Shown piece after piece: positions 17,211 through 24,913 of a DNA stretch of 36,014 bases (position 1 is the first letter of the stretch; each line of letters starts with the position of its first letter). Position numbers and translations under genes: made by a program. The stretch comes from an uncultured Marvinbryantia sp. (GTDB taxonomy: Bacteria > Bacillota > Clostridia > Lachnospirales > Lachnospiraceae): assembly GCA_947630735.1 (NCBI GenBank), contig CANRIR010000021.1, positions 1 through 36,014 of the forward strand. The letters run 5' to 3'. The notes beneath the pieces are model-generated. The model searched no databases. It was not told the DNA's origin and saw nothing but the letters and a program-made list of their open reading frames with translations.

Positions 17211-17420
17211 TGGATGCGCGGCCGGGTGTGTGAAAATGTTTGGATGCGCGGCCGGGTGTGTGAAAATGTTTGGATGCGCGGCCGGACGTGTGAAAATGTT
17301 CGGATGCGCGGCCGGGTGTGCGGAAATGTACTGATGTGTGCAGCCGGGTGTGTGGAAATATATGGATGCGGGCAGATGGGTGTGCGAAAACACCCGGATG
17401 CGTGAGATGTATGGATCTGC
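17211..17420 (+). repeat. Intergenic 30-bp tandem repeat array, about 6.5 copies
   Basis: Units 1 and 2 (17211-17240, 17241-17270) are identical: TGGATGCGCGGCCGGGTGTG then TGAAAATGTT. Unit 3 (17271-17300) differs at two bases in its first 20. Unit 4 (17301-17330) has a handful of changes. Unit 5 (from 17331) and unit 6 (from 17363) are 31-32 bp and more decayed, and a fragment follows near 17394. The array fills nearly all of the 259-base gap between two glycosyltransferase genes. Confidence 0.95.
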
Positions 17421-17449
17421 GCGCACAGGAGAGATTACCGAGGTATGGG

Positions 17450-18511
17450 ATGAAGAAATATCAGATCATGGATTTGGGGGCCAGCCTGCAGCACGCCGGC
17501 TCGAAAGCCACCGCGGATGTGGCTGTGATCGCGGACCGGCTGGGCTTTGAGCGCCTGACTCTGCGCATGCGGTCGGAGTCGCCCTCGGCCGCGGCCAAGT
17601 TGTGGCGGCAGGCAGGCTATTTCGCGGACTGGGAGCGCATTCTGCGCAGGGTGGAACCCGGGAGCCTGGTGCTTTTGCAGCATCCGTTCCACTATCCGCA
17701 GCTGATCCGGCAGAGGGTGCTTCTGCGCCTGAAGGAGCGCGGCGTGCGCTTCCTCGGCGTGGTGCACGACGTGGAGGAGCTGCGGGGCTACCGGTACAGC
17801 GATTACTACCGGGAGGAGTTCCGGTTCATGCTGCAGATCGCGGATGTGCTTGTGGTGCACAACGGCGCGATGAAAGACTTTTTTCTGCAGAGGGGCGTTG
17901 ACGAGAGCCGTCTGGTCCCGCTTGGCATTTTCGATTATCTGCAGGAGGAGCCGCCGCGCGGCTTGCCGCGCTTTGCGCGCCGCGTGGTCATCGCCGGCAA
18001 CCTGGACGTGCAGAAAAGCGCGTATATCGGGCGGCTGGGGGAATTGACGGAGGTTCCCTTTGATCTCTACGGCGGCGGGTTTGACGAGAAGCTGCGCGCC
18101 TGCAAAAATATCGATTACAAGGGCTTTTTTGCGCCGGATACGCCGGCGGGGTCCCTGACGGGCGGCCTTGGCCTGGTGTGGGACGGGGAAAGCCTGGATT
18201 CCTGCGAGGGCCCCTCGGGGAATTATCTGCGTTACAATAATCCGCACAAGCTCTCGCTGTACCTGTCCTGCTCGCTCCCTGCCGTGATCTGGGAGGGCGC
18301 GGCGGAGGCCGGGTTTGTGCGGGAGCACGGCGCGGGCGTCTGTGTGTCTTCGCTTCGGGAGCTCCCCGAGGTGCTTCAGGATCTGACGGAGGACGCTTAT
18401 CTGGATATGGCGGGGCGTGCGGCCAAGGTGGGGCGCCGCCTGCTCGCCGGAGAGTTTATGGAGAAGGCGCTGCGCGCAGCGCAGGAACAACTGCTAGGAG
18501 GAAGAGAATGA
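17450..18511 (+). CDS. Gtf3-like glycosyltransferase (GT-B, galactofuranosyl/glucosyl-transferase type)
   Basis: 353 residues from the ATG at 17450 (MKKYQIMDLGAS), which has GAGG eight bases upstream. The frame is open further upstream, but that part lies in the 30-bp repeat array and looks non-coding. Landmarks match the Gtf3/WefE-like group: 'GSKATADVAVIADRLGF' at the N-terminus, 'LGVVHDVEELRG', 'ADVLVVHNGAMKDFF', and the C-terminal 'GLGLVWDGESLD..EG' and 'YLRYNNPHKLSLYLS' nucleotide-sugar-binding region. The family adds hexoses to protein- or lipid-bound glycans. Its stop overlaps the wecE-like start by 4 bases. Confidence 0.8.
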   Translation: MKKYQIMDLGASLQHAGSKATADVAVIADRLGFERLTLRMRSESPSAAAKLWRQAGYFADWERILRRVEPGSLVLLQHPFHYPQLIRQRVLLRLKERGVRFLGVVHDVEELRGYRYSDYYREEFRFMLQIADVLVVHNGAMKDFFLQRGVDESRLVPLGIFDYLQEEPPRGLPRFARRVVIAGNLDVQKSAYIGRLGELTEVPFDLYGGGFDEKLRACKNIDYKGFFAPDTPAGSLTGGLGLVWDGESLDSCEGPSGNYLRYNNPHKLSLYLSCSLPAVIWEGAAEAGFVREHGAGVCVSSLRELPEVLQDLTEDAYLDMAGRAAKVGRRLLAGEFMEKALRAAQEQLLGGRE

Positions 18512-19638
18512 GGATTTCTTTTAATGAACCGCCGTATGTAGGCACAGAACTGGAGTATATCCGACAGGCGGTGGAGAGCCAGAAGATATGCGGGGATGGC
18601 ATGTTTACGAAGAAGTGCAATGCGTGGATCGAGGAGAAGACGGGCACGGCGAAGGCGCTGCTCACCACGTCCTGCACCCACGCGACGGAGCTGGCCGCCC
18701 TGCTTTCGGATATCGGCCCGGGGGACGAGGTGATCATGCCCGCCTACACGTTTGTGTCCACCGCGGACGCGTTCGTGCTGCGCGGGGCGAAGGCGGTCTT
18801 CGTGGATATCCGCCCGGACACCATGAACATCGACGAGAAGCTGATCGAGAACGCCATCACGGAGCGGACGCGCGCCATCGTGCCCGTTCACTACGCGGGT
18901 GTCTCCTGTGAGATGGACACCATCATGGAACTGGCGAAAAAATATCATCTGAAGGTGATCGAGGACGCCGCCCAGGGGATCCTCTCCACCTATAAGGGGC
19001 GGATGTTGGGCAGCATCGGCGATTTCGGCTGCTACAGCTTCCACGAGACGAAGAATTACAGCATGGGCGAGGGCGGCGCGCTGCTGATCCGCGACGAGGA
19101 CAACATTGAGCGCGCGGAGATCATCCGCGAGAAGGGCACGAACCGCTCGAAGTTTTTCCGCGGCCAGGTGGACAAGTATACCTGGGTGGACATGGGTTCT
19201 TCCTACCTGCCCAGCGAGCTGAACGCAGCGTATCTGTGGGCGCAGCTCGAGGAGTACCAGAAGATCTTTGACGACCGCATGCACACCTGGAACTGCTATT
19301 ATGAGGCGCTGAAGCCGCTGGAGGAGCAGGGGAAGATCGAGCTCCCGGTGATCCCCAAGGAGTGCGGCCACAACGCGCACATGTTTTACATCAAGGCGAA
19401 AGATATCCGGGAGCGCACGGCGCTGATCGAGCATTTGGGCAAGCGGGATGTGTACGCGGTGTTCCACTACATCCCCCTGCACACGTCGCCGGCGGGCCTG
19501 CGCCTGGGCCGGTTCTGCGGGGAGGATCGCTACACCACAAAAGAGAGCGAACGGCTGCTGCGCCTGCCCATGTTTTACTGCCTGCCCGAGGCGGACCGGG
19601 AGCACGTGGTCGAGGCCGTGAAAGAATTTTATCGGTAA
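18508..19638 (+). CDS. wecE: dTDP-4-amino-4,6-dideoxygalactose transaminase (WecE/RffA type)
   Basis: 376 residues, the normal length for WecE. It opens 'ISFNEPPYVGTELEYIRQAVES', with 'TTSCTHATELAALL' (phosphate site), 'DEVIMPAYTFVSTADAFV', 'IEDAAQG' with D153, and 'GCYSFHETKNYSMGEGGAL' with K182 as PLP lysine. The 'FHETKN' form is specific to the WecE branch. It converts dTDP-4-keto-6-deoxyglucose plus glutamate to dTDP-Fuc4N and 2-oxoglutarate. The dTDP-sugar supply genes (rfbA/B type) are not in the window. AGGAGG lies before the ATG, and the gene is coupled to the upstream glycosyltransferase. It implies a 4-amino-4,6-dideoxy sugar in the glycan, probably acylated afterwards. Confidence 0.92.
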   Translation: MRISFNEPPYVGTELEYIRQAVESQKICGDGMFTKKCNAWIEEKTGTAKALLTTSCTHATELAALLSDIGPGDEVIMPAYTFVSTADAFVLRGAKAVFVDIRPDTMNIDEKLIENAITERTRAIVPVHYAGVSCEMDTIMELAKKYHLKVIEDAAQGILSTYKGRMLGSIGDFGCYSFHETKNYSMGEGGALLIRDEDNIERAEIIREKGTNRSKFFRGQVDKYTWVDMGSSYLPSELNAAYLWAQLEEYQKIFDDRMHTWNCYYEALKPLEEQGKIELPVIPKECGHNAHMFYIKAKDIRERTALIEHLGKRDVYAVFHYIPLHTSPAGLRLGRFCGEDRYTTKESERLLRLPMFYCLPEADREHVVEAVKEFYR

Positions 19639-19650
19639 AGAGGATTTCTT

Positions 19651-21501
19651 ATGCGGAATAGGGAAGGAAGATATGGTACGGCGGAACATACGGCCGCATG
19701 CACGCTGATCCTGATCGGCATACATGCGGCGGTGCTGTTTGCCGTCCTTTTTTTCTGCGAAGTGAAGTATGAAGTCTCCGACGATTTTATGATGGAGCTG
19801 ATCGCCTCAGGGGCGTTTAACGGAAAGCCGGATGCGCACCTGATGTTCTGCAGCTATCTGTGGGGGCTTTTGCTGAACTTTTTTTATCGCCTGTGGCCCG
19901 GGATAAGCTGGTATCTCGTGCTGCAGATCGCCGTGGCATTTCTCTCTTTCTGCGCGGTTTCATATTATCTGGCGCATACGGTGCGCTTTTCTGCAGGCCT
20001 GTTTTTTACGGTGCTTCTGGCCGCTTTCTTTGCGCGCGACCTCTATCTTCTCCCGCAGTTTACGAAGACGGCCGCCGCCGCTATCGCGGGGGGCGGCTGT
20101 CTGTTTGTGTGGGGGCTGTTCCACAGAAAGCCGGGCGGGAGCGTTCTGGGCGGGATTGTCATCGCCCTGGGCTGTCTGCTGCGCCACAACGCGCTGTATG
20201 CCGTGGGGATCTACCTGCTTTTCTATGTGATATTTGAGACGGCCTGCTTTGTGCGGCAGAACCGGGCAGGGTGTCTGGCGCGGCTTGCGCGGATTTACGG
20301 TGTGGGATTACTATTGCTCTGCGGGCTGTTTGTGCTCCGCTGGTGCAACAACAGGGCTTATCAGACAGATGAGGATTACCGGTATTTTATGAGCTATTCG
20401 TATGCGCGGGCACTGACGGTGGACTATCCGCTGCCGGATTATGAAACCTGCGCGGAAGAATTGGAGGAGATCGGTATTTCTCAAAATGACTATGCACTTT
20501 TGCGTGCCTGGATGTTTGCGGATCGGGACGTGTTTTCTCTGGAGCGCATGCAGCAGGTGCGGTCGATCGTGGACGGCTGCCGTCCGGTCTATCTGCCCAC
20601 GCTGCGGGATGTGCTGCGGCGTTTCCGGGAGCGCAGGATGCTCTTTTACCCGGGAACGGTCTGCTGCCTGATCCTGGCGCTCATAAGCCTTCTGCTCTCG
20701 CGGAAACGCTTTCTTGCTGCGGTGGCCGCGGGCGTGGTAACGCTGTCTCTGATGTTCTATTTTCTCTATGCGGGACATGCCGTGTACCGCGTAGAATTTG
20801 GGTATTTGTACGCCTCGGCCATGCTGATCCTCTATACCCTGCCGCCGCGCGGACGGGAGCGCCTGCCGGGACTGCGTTTACTGTCCCAGTGCATTCCGCA
20901 GGCGGGGGGAGAAGTGCAGCGGGCAGAACGTGCGGACCGGACCGGGCTGTGCCTGTGTGTGCTGGCGGTTTTGCTGGCGGCCAGCCAAGTGCGGGCTTAT
21001 CTGCCGGACGAGAGCTTCCGCTCTCTGAGCCAGGAGGAGTACCGCACGTATATAGACGGGATCTTCGATCTTTCCTGGGACTACCTGCCGGAGAAGTATA
21101 CCAGGTCTGTGAACCGCAGGGATATCCGGCCGGAATTTCTGCAGGAGGTGCAAGAGCACCCGGAAAATCTGTATCTGCTGGATTTTAATACTACCATCCA
21201 GTCGCTCTATTTTGACTTTTCGCCGTTTGAAAGCTTCCCCGCCGGAGCGCTTCACAACATGGTCTATCTGGGCGGCGTGACCGTAAACCACCCGGTGATC
21301 CGCGAGACGCTGGCAGAGTGGGGGATCGGCCGGGAGCTGCCCGGGCTTTTGAACGAGGGAGTGTATTTCGTCTCCAACAACACCAGTGACCAGGTGCTCA
21401 CTTATCTTCGGGAGCACTGTGATGCGGGAGCACAGAAGACCTTATATAAGACGCTGGACGGGTACCAGATATGGAAATATAGTTCTTCTGCGGCTAAGTG
21501 A
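19651..21501 (+). CDS. Polytopic membrane protein, GT-C-like, unknown specificity
   Basis: 616 residues with about 10-12 membrane helices. After helix 1 comes an outer-loop acidic motif 'YEVSDDFMMELIASG' (D44, D45), where GT-C enzymes hold their catalytic or metal Asp. A long soluble C-terminal part (about 450-616) includes 'YLPEKYTRSVNRRDIRPEFLQEV'. It starts 12 bases after wecE with AGAGG upstream and is the last gene of the glycan block. It may be a second lipid-linked-sugar glycosyltransferase or another glycan-assembly membrane protein. I do not recognise a named family. Confidence 0.6.
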   Translation: MRNREGRYGTAEHTAACTLILIGIHAAVLFAVLFFCEVKYEVSDDFMMELIASGAFNGKPDAHLMFCSYLWGLLLNFFYRLWPGISWYLVLQIAVAFLSFCAVSYYLAHTVRFSAGLFFTVLLAAFFARDLYLLPQFTKTAAAAIAGGGCLFVWGLFHRKPGGSVLGGIVIALGCLLRHNALYAVGIYLLFYVIFETACFVRQNRAGCLARLARIYGVGLLLLCGLFVLRWCNNRAYQTDEDYRYFMSYSYARALTVDYPLPDYETCAEELEEIGISQNDYALLRAWMFADRDVFSLERMQQVRSIVDGCRPVYLPTLRDVLRRFRERRMLFYPGTVCCLILALISLLLSRKRFLAAVAAGVVTLSLMFYFLYAGHAVYRVEFGYLYASAMLILYTLPPRGRERLPGLRLLSQCIPQAGGEVQRAERADRTGLCLCVLAVLLAASQVRAYLPDESFRSLSQEEYRTYIDGIFDLSWDYLPEKYTRSVNRRDIRPEFLQEVQEHPENLYLLDFNTTIQSLYFDFSPFESFPAGALHNMVYLGGVTVNHPVIRETLAEWGIGRELPGLLNEGVYFVSNNTSDQVLTYLREHCDAGAQKTLYKTLDGYQIWKYSSSAAK

Positions 21502-21979
21502 AGCGATGATAGAATGATGAGATGCTGCCGGACTGCTTGCTTTTTGATATTTGATCAATAAGATTTTAGCTAACGTTGGTCACACGAAAAATATATACAA
21601 AAAGATAAATATAAATAAAAAATAAATTATTTAAAAACATAGTTGACAAATCCTGTTGGCTATGTTATTTTATAAGCAGGCATAGTCACTTCAAGACTAT
21701 ATAGACAGATGTAATTGACACTAAGAAGAACAACCATTTAGATCAACTTTAGACCAGGCTGGCACCAGACCAGCCAACCTCAGATCAAGCTCAGATCAAA
21801 ACCAGGTCAAAACTGGATCAAAACAAACCCGACGGGCCCGTATAGGCCGGGGACATTTCAGATCTTTGGCAGCCGCCATGAGACCAGAAAAAAACGCGGC
21901 ATGGCGGCAGGCACAGGCGGATGTGCGAAAAAGCATATCGTCACCTTCCTGCACATGCCCAGGCAGGAGAAAAGAAAAT
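21502..21979. other. 478-base gene-free spacer: AT-rich block, then GATCAA-rich leader
   Basis: Roughly 21540-21720 is far more AT-rich than the flanking genes and holds a promoter (listed separately). From 21736 to 21820 the sequence repeats short motifs of the form CAGATCAA, CAGGTCAA and TGGATCAA, with ACCAG boxes between them. These may be binding sites or slippage products. No gene or RNA is recognised here. Frames open upstream of 21980 lack family similarity. Confidence 0.6.
21643..21671 (+). promoter_or_regulatory. Sigma-A-type promoter upstream of the Rpn-family gene
   Basis: TTGACA at 21643-21648, a 17-base spacer, then TATTTT at 21666-21671, within AT-rich DNA. Transcription would begin near 21679 and leave a leader of about 300 bases before the nuclease gene. 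Confidence 0.65.
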
Positions 21980-23017
21980 ATGAAGAAAAACGACAGGGAT
22001 GCAGTCCAGAAAAGATACTGGGCGGACCGCATCCGCACAACAGAGATCTTAAACCATGTATTGTTTGACGGGAAAGACGTGCTCACCCCGGAAGAAGTCC
22101 GTGATGCAGCGATGGAAGCATCCGTACAGCTTGCGTCAGCAGGCGGAGGGACGAAGGGCTACAAGAGGGCGACAGACGGGGCGAAGCTGGTAACCGTGGG
22201 GCAGGACAGTCTGTACGTATATCTGGAAAACCAAAGCTACGTGGACTATGCCATGCCGGAGCGCAATCTTGCGCTGGAGGCGGCGTGCTACCATGAGCAG
22301 CGCAGCGGGATGCGCCGGGAGCACAGGCGCACGAAGGACCTGAAAAGAGGAGCGGAATATGTGTCTGGTTTTGCAAAAAAGGACCGGTTCATACCGGCGC
22401 TGTGCATCGTGCTGTATTACGGGGAAGATCCGTGGGATGCGGAAAAGACACTTGGGAAAATCCTGCAGATGCCGCAGGCGTGCCCCAAACTAAAAAAACT
22501 TTTCAACGACAACCATATTGTGTTATTAGACGTGAAGCGCTTCGCGCACCCGGAGAAACTGCGCACGGATCTGCGGGAGACGTTCAGCATCATCAAATAC
22601 TCCTCGGATAAAGAAAAGCTGAACGCCTATATAAAATCCCATAGCGAGGAGCTGAAAGAACTGCCGGAGGACGCGTTCGATTTCATAGCATACACGACAG
22701 GGAGCATGAAACTGATGAAACTAAAAAACGACGCTAAAACGGAAAAAGGAGGCTACGACATGTGCAAAGCGATACAGGGTATGATGGATGACAGTCAGAA
22801 ACGTGGAGAGAAGATTGGAGAAAGGCGCGGAAAGAAGGAAGGAAAGAAGGAAGGAAAGAAGGAAGGCAGAAGCACTACCATTATCCAATACATAAATGGC
22901 AGCTTCGCGGAAGGCCGCCTGGCAGAACAGATCGTGGAGAGCCTGATCCGGTACTTTGCCCTGAGCAAAAGGCAGGCGAACGCCTACATGCGGCAGTACA
23001 CGCAAAGCCAGCAGTAA
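21980..23017 (+). CDS. Rpn family recombination-promoting nuclease/putative transposase (PD-(D/E)XK)
   Basis: 345 residues from the ATG at 21980, with AGGAGA about ten bases upstream; the in-frame extension to 21866 lacks support. The core matches the Rpn/'transposase_31' family: 'LYVYLENQSYVDYAMPERNLALEAACYHEQ' (78-107) corresponds to the conserved 'EhQS..d..m..R' nuclease strand (E83, Q85), and 'FIPALCIVLYYGEDPWDAEKTL' to 'lP.v.pivlYyG...W'. A C-terminal Lys/Glu-rich tail contains GKKEGKKEGKKEG. Members are DNA endonucleases, often present in many copies in clostridial genomes and linked to recombination or, more recently, phage defence. It stands alone with its own promoter and uses more A-rich codons than the glycan genes, consistent with mobility. 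Confidence 0.85.
   Translation: MKKNDRDAVQKRYWADRIRTTEILNHVLFDGKDVLTPEEVRDAAMEASVQLASAGGGTKGYKRATDGAKLVTVGQDSLYVYLENQSYVDYAMPERNLALEAACYHEQRSGMRREHRRTKDLKRGAEYVSGFAKKDRFIPALCIVLYYGEDPWDAEKTLGKILQMPQACPKLKKLFNDNHIVLLDVKRFAHPEKLRTDLRETFSIIKYSSDKEKLNAYIKSHSEELKELPEDAFDFIAYTTGSMKLMKLKNDAKTEKGGYDMCKAIQGMMDDSQKRGEKIGERRGKKEGKKEGKKEGRSTTIIQYINGSFAEGRLAEQIVESLIRYFALSKRQANAYMRQYTQSQQ
22829..22864 (+). repeat. Three exact 12-bp tandem repeats in the Rpn gene
   Basis: GGAAAGAAGGAA occurs three times in a row (22829, 22841, 22853), encoding the GKKE repeat of the C-terminal tail. An array of this kind can change length by slippage without shifting the frame. Confidence 0.9.
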
Positions 23018-23041
23018 GTGCATGCGGCCAAGTGCGTGCAC
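23018..23041 (+). terminator. Possible weak terminator hairpin after the Rpn gene
   Basis: GTGCATGC and GCGTGCAC form an 8-bp stem (one G-T pair) around an 8-base loop, starting right after the stop codon. A T-rich run (TTTTGTTT) follows only about 13 bases later, so this is a weak candidate. It sits between converging genes. Confidence 0.4.
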
Positions 23042-23060
23042 CGACAGGAAGGAGTTTTGT

Positions 23061-23327
23061 TTAATCCTCCTCGATCACCTGAATCTCCAGGCGATCAAAA
23101 TCAATCTGCTCTATGAAATTGTCCTGGGAGAAGCGCGTCCTGCTGTGACGCTGAAAATCGCGCACGTTCGCATCCAGCCAGATCGGTTTGCCCAGGTCGA
23201 ACTGCAGGCAGATCTCATCCAGGGCGCGGAAGATCTTGTGCGTCCGGGTGTCGTCCCGGCTGTCGCAGATGACCGTGTCCCGCACCAGGTGGTTGTCTTT
23301 CCAGATTTTGCCCCACAAACGAAACAT
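23061..23327 (-). CDS. Small conserved protein of unknown function
   Basis: 88 residues from the ATG at 23327-23325, which has AAGGAG nine bases upstream. The frame extends further but would overlap the serine hydrolase stop. The sequence is acidic with motifs 'DDTRTHKIFRALDEIC', 'FDLGKPIWLDANVRDFQRH', 'TRFSQDNFIEQIDFD' and an end of 'LEIQVIEED'. I recall very similar small proteins throughout Clostridia, but no named domain or function. There is no signal peptide or membrane segment, so it is probably cytoplasmic. It follows the serine hydrolase by 16 bases and is probably co-transcribed with it. Confidence 0.75.
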   Translation of the reverse strand: MFRLWGKIWKDNHLVRDTVICDSRDDTRTHKIFRALDEICLQFDLGKPIWLDANVRDFQRHSRTRFSQDNFIEQIDFDRLEIQVIEED

Positions 23328-23343
23328 AAGCGGCTCCTTTTCT

Positions 23344-24606
23344 TTATTGTAACAGAATGTACGGTTTGCCGGAGAGATATTCCGCAATCTCGGGATCTGT
23401 CTGAATTCCTGTTTTCACATAGGAGGTGAAATATTCGTACACCGTTTCGGTAATGTCCCGGATGTGGAAGACGGCCTCATCCTTGTCCGTCAGAGAGCCG
23501 GACATGACACAGAAGATGAAATCGCCGTAGGGCGTGTAGATGATAGACGCATCGTGCTCCGCGTCGGACACTTCGCCGGTCTTGTGAGCGATCTTTACAT
23601 CGGACGGCAGGGCGGCCGGGATCTTGTAATCAACCTCCTGAGCGCTCAGAAGTTTCAAAAGGCGCCGGGAGGCGGACCTCGAAACCAGAGTGCCGTTGTA
23701 GACCATCTCCAGAAAGCGCCCGCAGTCCGCGGCGGAAGTGAGGTTGATCCCGTCCGAGATCCAAAGGGAGGGATCCGCGATGCCGTTTACCTGCTGTGTG
23801 CTGGAAAAACCGTACCGGTCAATAAAATCATTTACCACGTCCAGTCCGCTCTGAAATGAGCCGCTTTCGCCGCAGAGCAGGCGCACCAGAGCGTTGGCGG
23901 ATTCGTTGTCGCTCACCGTGATCATGGCGTCCAGAAGGCTGGAGGTGCTGTCGCTGTCCTCCAGTTTTCCCAGATCGATCTGCTCCAGCACGGCTCCCGC
24001 GATGAACAGCTTGATCAGGCTGGCGGATTCGATGCTGTGATCGTTGACAGACATGGTGCGGCCCGTGTTCAGATCCTTGATGTAAATGGACCAGTCGCCC
24101 TCATATCCGGCGAGCGTGTCGGTGAGATTCTGCTGAAAACGGTTCCAGATGGGCTGGATCACCACATAGCCGTCGCCTTTCTCCACGATGCGCGGGACAT
24201 CCGACGGATCGTAGGAGGGCAGATGGAAATAGTCGGAGAAAAAGGGAAACGCCGTCTCCAGATAGAGCGGAAGCGTCCCAAAGCGGTCGGCGAGGGCCTC
24301 TTTGGAAAACATATCCGTATCGATGGAAGTTTCCCTGGCCAGTGCCGCGAAGGCCTCTTCCTGAGCTTTCTGCTCCGATTCGGCCATCTGCTCCTGAAAC
24401 TCCGGCACAGAGGAAACCTGTACGGAAGAATCTTCGGCTTCGCTGGATAATTCCTGGAGCTGCGGGAGAATATCGGACTGAGCTATGGACAGGCCGCTCT
24501 CTGCCAGGGGCAGGGTGTTCTCTGCGGCAAGAGCATGCACGGAAAAAAGACTGCACGTCAGGCAGAGAGTTAACATGCGCGCGTTCAGTGTTCTGCGAGA
24601 TCTCAT
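23344..24606 (-). CDS. Secreted serine hydrolase, class A beta-lactamase/PBP-like fold
   Basis: 420 residues from the ATG at 24606-24604, with AAAGGGGTG upstream. A signal peptide is present (LTLCLTCSLFSVHALAAEN, cleavage near 28). A Glu/Ser-rich, partly helical linker region runs to about residue 100. The catalytic domain then shows all three active-site motifs: S196-L-I-K199 (SxxK), S232-D-N234 (SDN) and K342-T-G344 (KTG, in 'AHKTGEVSDAEHDASIIY'). Family members hydrolyse or bind beta-lactams or peptidoglycan stem peptides. The long N-terminal region and lack of close similarity to known resistance enzymes make a cell-wall role likelier than resistance (inference). Confidence 0.88.
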   Translation of the reverse strand: MRSRRTLNARMLTLCLTCSLFSVHALAAENTLPLAESGLSIAQSDILPQLQELSSEAEDSSVQVSSVPEFQEQMAESEQKAQEEAFAALARETSIDTDMFSKEALADRFGTLPLYLETAFPFFSDYFHLPSYDPSDVPRIVEKGDGYVVIQPIWNRFQQNLTDTLAGYEGDWSIYIKDLNTGRTMSVNDHSIESASLIKLFIAGAVLEQIDLGKLEDSDSTSSLLDAMITVSDNESANALVRLLCGESGSFQSGLDVVNDFIDRYGFSSTQQVNGIADPSLWISDGINLTSAADCGRFLEMVYNGTLVSRSASRRLLKLLSAQEVDYKIPAALPSDVKIAHKTGEVSDAEHDASIIYTPYGDFIFCVMSGSLTDKDEAVFHIRDITETVYEYFTSYVKTGIQTDPEIAEYLSGKPYILLQ

Positions 24607-24651
24607 CTGGCACCCCTTTTGTCGAATGGTGTATGGCCGGTTCCATCCGTA

Positions 24652-24681
24652 ATCATAACACGGCGGCGTGATTTTTGTAAA
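24652..24681 (-). promoter_or_regulatory. Promoter of the serine hydrolase gene (extended -10)
   Basis: On the minus strand, TTTACA (24681-24676), an 18-base spacer, then TATGAT (24657-24652) preceded by TG at the extended -10 position (TGTTATGAT). The start point would lie near 24645, about 40 bases before the ATG. Confidence 0.7.
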
Positions 24682-24716
24682 CAGCAAGTTGCCTGCCAGT
24701 TCCGGCCATTTTCGGC

Positions 24717-24817
24717 GGCACAGGTTTGGAAAAATTTCGATGGCGGAGGTTCGAGAGAATTTTGTCGGACAAAAGTCCGGGAAAATTTCGATGGCACAGG
24801 TTCCGGAAAATTTGCTT
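24717..24817. repeat. Four ~25-bp direct repeats in the divergent intergenic region
   Basis: Units at 24717-24741, 24742-24766, 24767-24792 (26 bp) and 24793-24817. Units 1 and 4 both start GGCACAGGTT and share AAAATTT. Units 1 and 3 share AAAATTTCGAT. Unit 3 begins with a small hairpin, GGAC-AAAA-GTCC. The array lies between the serine hydrolase promoter and the corrinoid adenosyltransferase promoter, so it could be an operator array or a non-functional minisatellite. Confidence 0.8.
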
Positions 24818-24844
24818 GAAGAGATCGGAAGGCCGTGTTAGGAT
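24816..24844 (+). promoter_or_regulatory. Candidate promoter of the corrinoid adenosyltransferase gene (extended -10)
   Basis: TTGAAG at 24816-24821, a 17-base spacer, then TAGGAT at 24839-24844 preceded by TG (TGTTAGGAT). It begins at the end of the fourth 25-bp repeat and lies about 70 bases before the ATG. No B12-riboswitch-like conserved box was found in the leader. Confidence 0.5.
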
Positions 24845-24913
24845 AGTAGCAGGGCCCAAACGGGCCGCGGAAAAAAGTCCGAAGGATTTGAAAAAGAGCG
24901 GGGGCGTTGGCGT

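Noticed and set aside
17211-17420. CRISPR array
   Set aside because: The units are contiguous with no unique spacers and decay along the array. No cas genes are present.
17034-17426. Minus-strand protein with HPNIFTHPAA repeats
   Set aside because: It is the complement of the 30-bp array and of the end of a GT4 gene. No ribosome binding site or family match.
17318-17449. Longer N-terminus for the Gtf3-like enzyme
   Set aside because: The extra codons come from the repeat array and are Cys-rich without family similarity. The ATG at 17450 has a proper GAGG site and a normal family start.
21866-21979. Upstream start of the Rpn-family gene
   Set aside because: The added 38 residues have no family match and no ribosome binding site, whereas 21980 has AGGAGA at good spacing.
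24818-24913. B12 riboswitch before the corrinoid adenosyltransferase
   Set aside because: No B12-box-like sequence or suitable multi-stem fold could be seen in the short leader.
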